DNA of 15,779 bases, from assembly GCA_031552425.1 (NCBI GenBank), contig JAVBMM010000187.1, forward strand, positions 1 to 15,779, read 5' to 3'. The translations under genes were made by a program, and so were the position numbers. This DNA comes from JAISFI01 sp031552425 (lineage in GTDB: Bacteria > Bacteroidota > Bacteroidia > Bacteroidales > Azobacteroidaceae). Within the stretch, counting starts at the first letter, position 1; each line of letters starts with the position of its first letter. Shown one piece after another: positions 13,858 to 15,779 of this stretch. Below the pieces are notes generated by a model that was given only the letters and a program-made list of their open reading frames with translations, searched no databases and had not been told where the DNA came from.

Positions 13858-15168
13858 ATGGAAATAGTATCATATAGTATCTTATTTTTATTACTAGTTA
13901 ATATTGTTCTCGTTATTCTCACCAGAAGACAATCCCAAAACAAAGAAATAGAAAATCAATTCAGCCAACTCGCCAAAGAACTGAGCAGAATTGAAAATTC
14001 TACAAAAAACGAAATCTCTCTTAACAGAGAAGAAATCAGAAAATCTCTAAAAGAAAACCGGGAGGAAATAGGTAATCAAATACAACAACTTACCAAATCC
14101 AACGAAGAGAAAATAGAACGACTAGTTAGTAAGCAAACAGAGCTAACTTCTTCCGTTGAAATACGTTTTGATAAAATTCGCGAAACGATTGAAGGAAAAT
14201 TACAAAAACTACAAGATGATAATGCCAAGAAATTGGAAGAAATGCGTATCACAGTCGACGAAAAACTACAATCTTCCGTAGAAAAACGATTCAACGAATC
14301 ATTCAAAATGATCAGTGAAAGATTAGACCAAGTACACAAGGGTTTAGGTGAAATGCAAAATTTAGCTTCAGGAGTTGGAGATTTGAAAAAAGTACTGACA
14401 AACGTAAAAACAAGAGGTACTTTGGGAGAAATTCAATTAGGAAGTATTCTCGAACAAATTCTCTCTCCGGAACAATTTGAAACCAATGCAACTGTAAAAA
14501 AGAACACACAAGAAAGAGTTGAATATGCGGTGAAACTTCCTGCCAAAAACAATGATGATACATTTGTATTGTTACCTATTGATTCTAAATTTCCGGTAGA
14601 AGATTATCAACGATTACTGGATACATTAGAAAATGCCGTTAATTTATCGCAAAACGAAATGGATATTATTTTCAAGCAATTTGAAAGTGCTGTTAAGAAA
14701 AATGCAAAAAATATCCGTGACAAGTACATCAATCCTCCTTTCACCACTGATTTCGCAATTATGTTTGTTCCTACCGAAGGCTTATATGCGGAAATTTTAC
14801 GCAGGACAGCTCTTTTCGAAACTCTTCAAAGAGATTACCGTGTTACGGTAGTTGGTCCATCCAACTTAGTCGCTTTCTTGAGCAGTTTACAGATGGGATT
14901 CAGGACTTTAGCAATAGAAAAACGTTCAAGCGAAGTTTGGGAAATTCTAGGAGCTGTTAAAACAGAATTTGGTAACTTTGGATTAATCCTAGATAAAACA
15001 AAAAAGAAATTACAAGAAGCAACTAATGTGATAGACCAAGCGGGAGTACGTTCCAGAGCCATTGAAAAAAGATTACGTACCGTACAAGAATTACCTCAAG
15101 AAAACTCTGTTAAAATTTTAGGAGATGCACCAGATACTGAAAACGATGATGACAATTCGGATAATTGA
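13858..15168 (+). CDS. rmuC: DNA recombination protein RmuC
   Basis: 436 residues from MEIVSYSILFLLLVNIVLVI. The first 22 residues form a single membrane anchor. Residues about 25-165 are a long charged coiled coil rich in Glu and Lys. The RmuC domain (about 178-412) is related to restriction-type nuclease folds, with PIDSKFPVEDYQRLL (240-254), carrying D242 and K244, and FVPTEGLYAEI (303-313), VVGPSNLVAFL (331-341) and FRTLAIEKRSSEVWEILG (348-365). In E. coli RmuC limits inversions at short repeats; the biochemical activity is not firmly known. The C-terminus is an acidic tail ending in Asp and Asn. An ATG 45 bases upstream is in frame, but adds residues unlike the family and would break the membrane anchor pattern. 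It is divergent from tsaC. Confidence 0.95.
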   Translation: MEIVSYSILFLLLVNIVLVILTRRQSQNKEIENQFSQLAKELSRIENSTKNEISLNREEIRKSLKENREEIGNQIQQLTKSNEEKIERLVSKQTELTSSVEIRFDKIRETIEGKLQKLQDDNAKKLEEMRITVDEKLQSSVEKRFNESFKMISERLDQVHKGLGEMQNLASGVGDLKKVLTNVKTRGTLGEIQLGSILEQILSPEQFETNATVKKNTQERVEYAVKLPAKNNDDTFVLLPIDSKFPVEDYQRLLDTLENAVNLSQNEMDIIFKQFESAVKKNAKNIRDKYINPPFTTDFAIMFVPTEGLYAEILRRTALFETLQRDYRVTVVGPSNLVAFLSSLQMGFRTLAIEKRSSEVWEILGAVKTEFGNFGLILDKTKKKLQEATNVIDQAGVRSRAIEKRLRTVQELPQENSVKILGDAPDTENDDDNSDN

Positions 15169-15226
15169 ATTTTCTATTAATATCATTCGTCTTTTACACT
15201 TCTCCTTCAATATTATTTAAAAAAAA

Positions 15227-15242
15227 TCCGTACCTTTACGGA
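15227..15242. repeat. Inverted repeat 1 upstream of recJ
   Basis: TCCGTACCTTTACGGA has perfect 6-base arms around CCTT. It contains TACCTTTA, one base off a -7 box, so it may be a promoter within a symmetrical element rather than an RNA hairpin. Confidence 0.5.
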
Positions 15243-15254
15243 GTGGATGTTCTT

Positions 15255-15276
15255 AATTCCTAAAAAATTAGGTATT
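15255..15276. repeat. Inverted repeat 2 upstream of recJ
   Basis: AAT-T-CCTAA, loop AAAA, TTAGG-T-ATT: a stem of eight pairs with one T-T mismatch. It is AT-rich, so its stability as RNA would be modest. Confidence 0.45.
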
Positions 15277-15280
15277 ACAT

Positions 15281-15317
15281 ATTATCCGTACTGATAATCA
15301 ACTTTTTGTAGATTATC
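15281..15317 (+). promoter_or_regulatory. Two mutually exclusive hairpins in the recJ leader
   Basis: ATTATC (15281-15286) is complementary to GATAAT (15293-15298), giving a 6-bp stem with a 6-base loop. The same GATAATC (15293-15299) is also complementary over 7 bases to GATTATC (15311-15317), with an 11-base loop. Only one stem can form at a time, an attenuator-like arrangement ending 31 bases before the recJ ATG. The pairing is seen directly; a switching role is inferred, and chance is possible in AT-rich DNA. Confidence 0.35.
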
Positions 15318-15348
15318 TCTTGATTCGATATAAAAAACAATATATATA

Positions 15349-15779
15349 ATGATAAGCAAATGGAATTATCAACCCCCAACACCAGAACAGATACATAAAA
15401 GAGACGAATTGGCTACAACGCTCAATTTGACTCCTACTTTATGCCTTTTGTTGGTTCAAAGGGGGATTTCTTCCGTAGAAGATGCCCAAAAATTTCTACG
15501 GCCTAATTTAAACAATTTACATGATCCTTTTCTGATGCCGGATATGGCTAAAGCTGTAGCACGCCTCAACCGTGCTTTAGGCAATAAGGAAAGAATCATG
15601 ATATATGGAGATTATGATGTAGACGGAACTACCGCCGTAGCATTAGTACACAAATTTTTAGAGCAAAACTCCTGGAGTCCGAATTTGGATTACTACATTC
15701 CTGATCGTTACGATGAAGGATATGGAATTTCTTACAAAGGAATAGATTATGCTGCGGAAACAGGTGTCAGTCTTATTAT
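15349..15779 (+). CDS. recJ: Single-stranded-DNA-specific exonuclease RecJ, 5' part (partial)
   Basis: A 5'-to-3' single-strand DNA exonuclease of the DHH family, acting in recombinational and mismatch repair. The first 143 residues are present. They include the N-terminal region typical of RecJ (LVQRGISSVEDAQKFLRP, about 34-51; DPFLMPDMAKAVARLN, about 59-74), DHH motif I YGDYDVDGTTA (about 85-95) with its metal-binding aspartates, and YYIPDRYDEGYGIS (about 114-127). The start is the first ATG after the structured 180-base gap and has an A-rich upstream without SD, as usual here. The gene runs off the right edge, so the DHH motif itself and the C-terminal domains are not visible. Confidence 0.96.
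   Translation, partial: MISKWNYQPPTPEQIHKRDELATTLNLTPTLCLLLVQRGISSVEDAQKFLRPNLNNLHDPFLMPDMAKAVARLNRALGNKERIMIYGDYDVDGTTAVALVHKFLEQNSWSPNLDYYIPDRYDEGYGISYKGIDYAAETGVSLI

Overview
The window is a densely packed, AT-rich chromosomal segment from a member of the Bacteroidota, most likely order Bacteroidales. Four things point there. The intergenic regions repeatedly carry the Bacteroidetes sigma -7 box TAnnTTTG (TATCTTTG, TACCTTTG, TACTTTTG). Most starts have no Shine-Dalgarno sequence. The proteins read like Bacteroidales orthologues, for example the START-like domain protein and the 633-residue LptF/LptG permease with a long insert. RibB and RibA are fused. No CRISPR array, insertion sequence, prophage, tRNA or rRNA gene was seen. 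This is essentially housekeeping DNA, and the interest lies in regulation and in residue-level deviations.

Layout. Positions 1-711 (minus) hold rpsF-rpsR-rplI, ribosomal proteins bS6, bS18 and bL9, with rplI cut by the window edge. A divergent, overlapping promoter region (712-834) separates this from ahcY (plus). Then come a START-like domain protein, a large LptF/LptG permease, ribBA and a class I aminotransferase, all plus. A strong hairpin terminator at 7248-7292 ends this block and also serves the convergent LuxR-type regulator (minus). The regulator is divergent from a long-chain flavodoxin (plus), with a perfect 18-bp palindrome in the middle of their shared promoter region. An SMR-family exporter (plus) ends one base before the end of the next operon.

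That operon runs on the minus strand: tsaC, a WcaJ/WbaP-type initiating sugar transferase, a CLC channel/antiporter with CBS domains, and fmt, joined by overlaps or gaps of 1-14 bases. rmuC and the 5' part of recJ (plus) close the window. recJ is preceded by 180 bases that contain several inverted repeats, two of which are mutually exclusive.

Functional themes are translation (bS6, bS18, bL9, the tRNA t6A modification enzyme and initiator-tRNA formylation), methyl-cycle and flavin metabolism (AhcY, RibBA, with flavodoxin as an FMN user), envelope biogenesis (LptF/G and the sugar transferase) and DNA maintenance (RmuC, RecJ). I found no clear novel multi-gene system. The best leads are the strong Shine-Dalgarno sequences before rpsR and rplI in an otherwise mostly SD-less genome, the palindromic operator between luxR and fldA together with a regulator whose receiver domain lacks its phospho-acceptor aspartate, the switch-like recJ leader, and a CLC protein lacking the internal proton glutamate.
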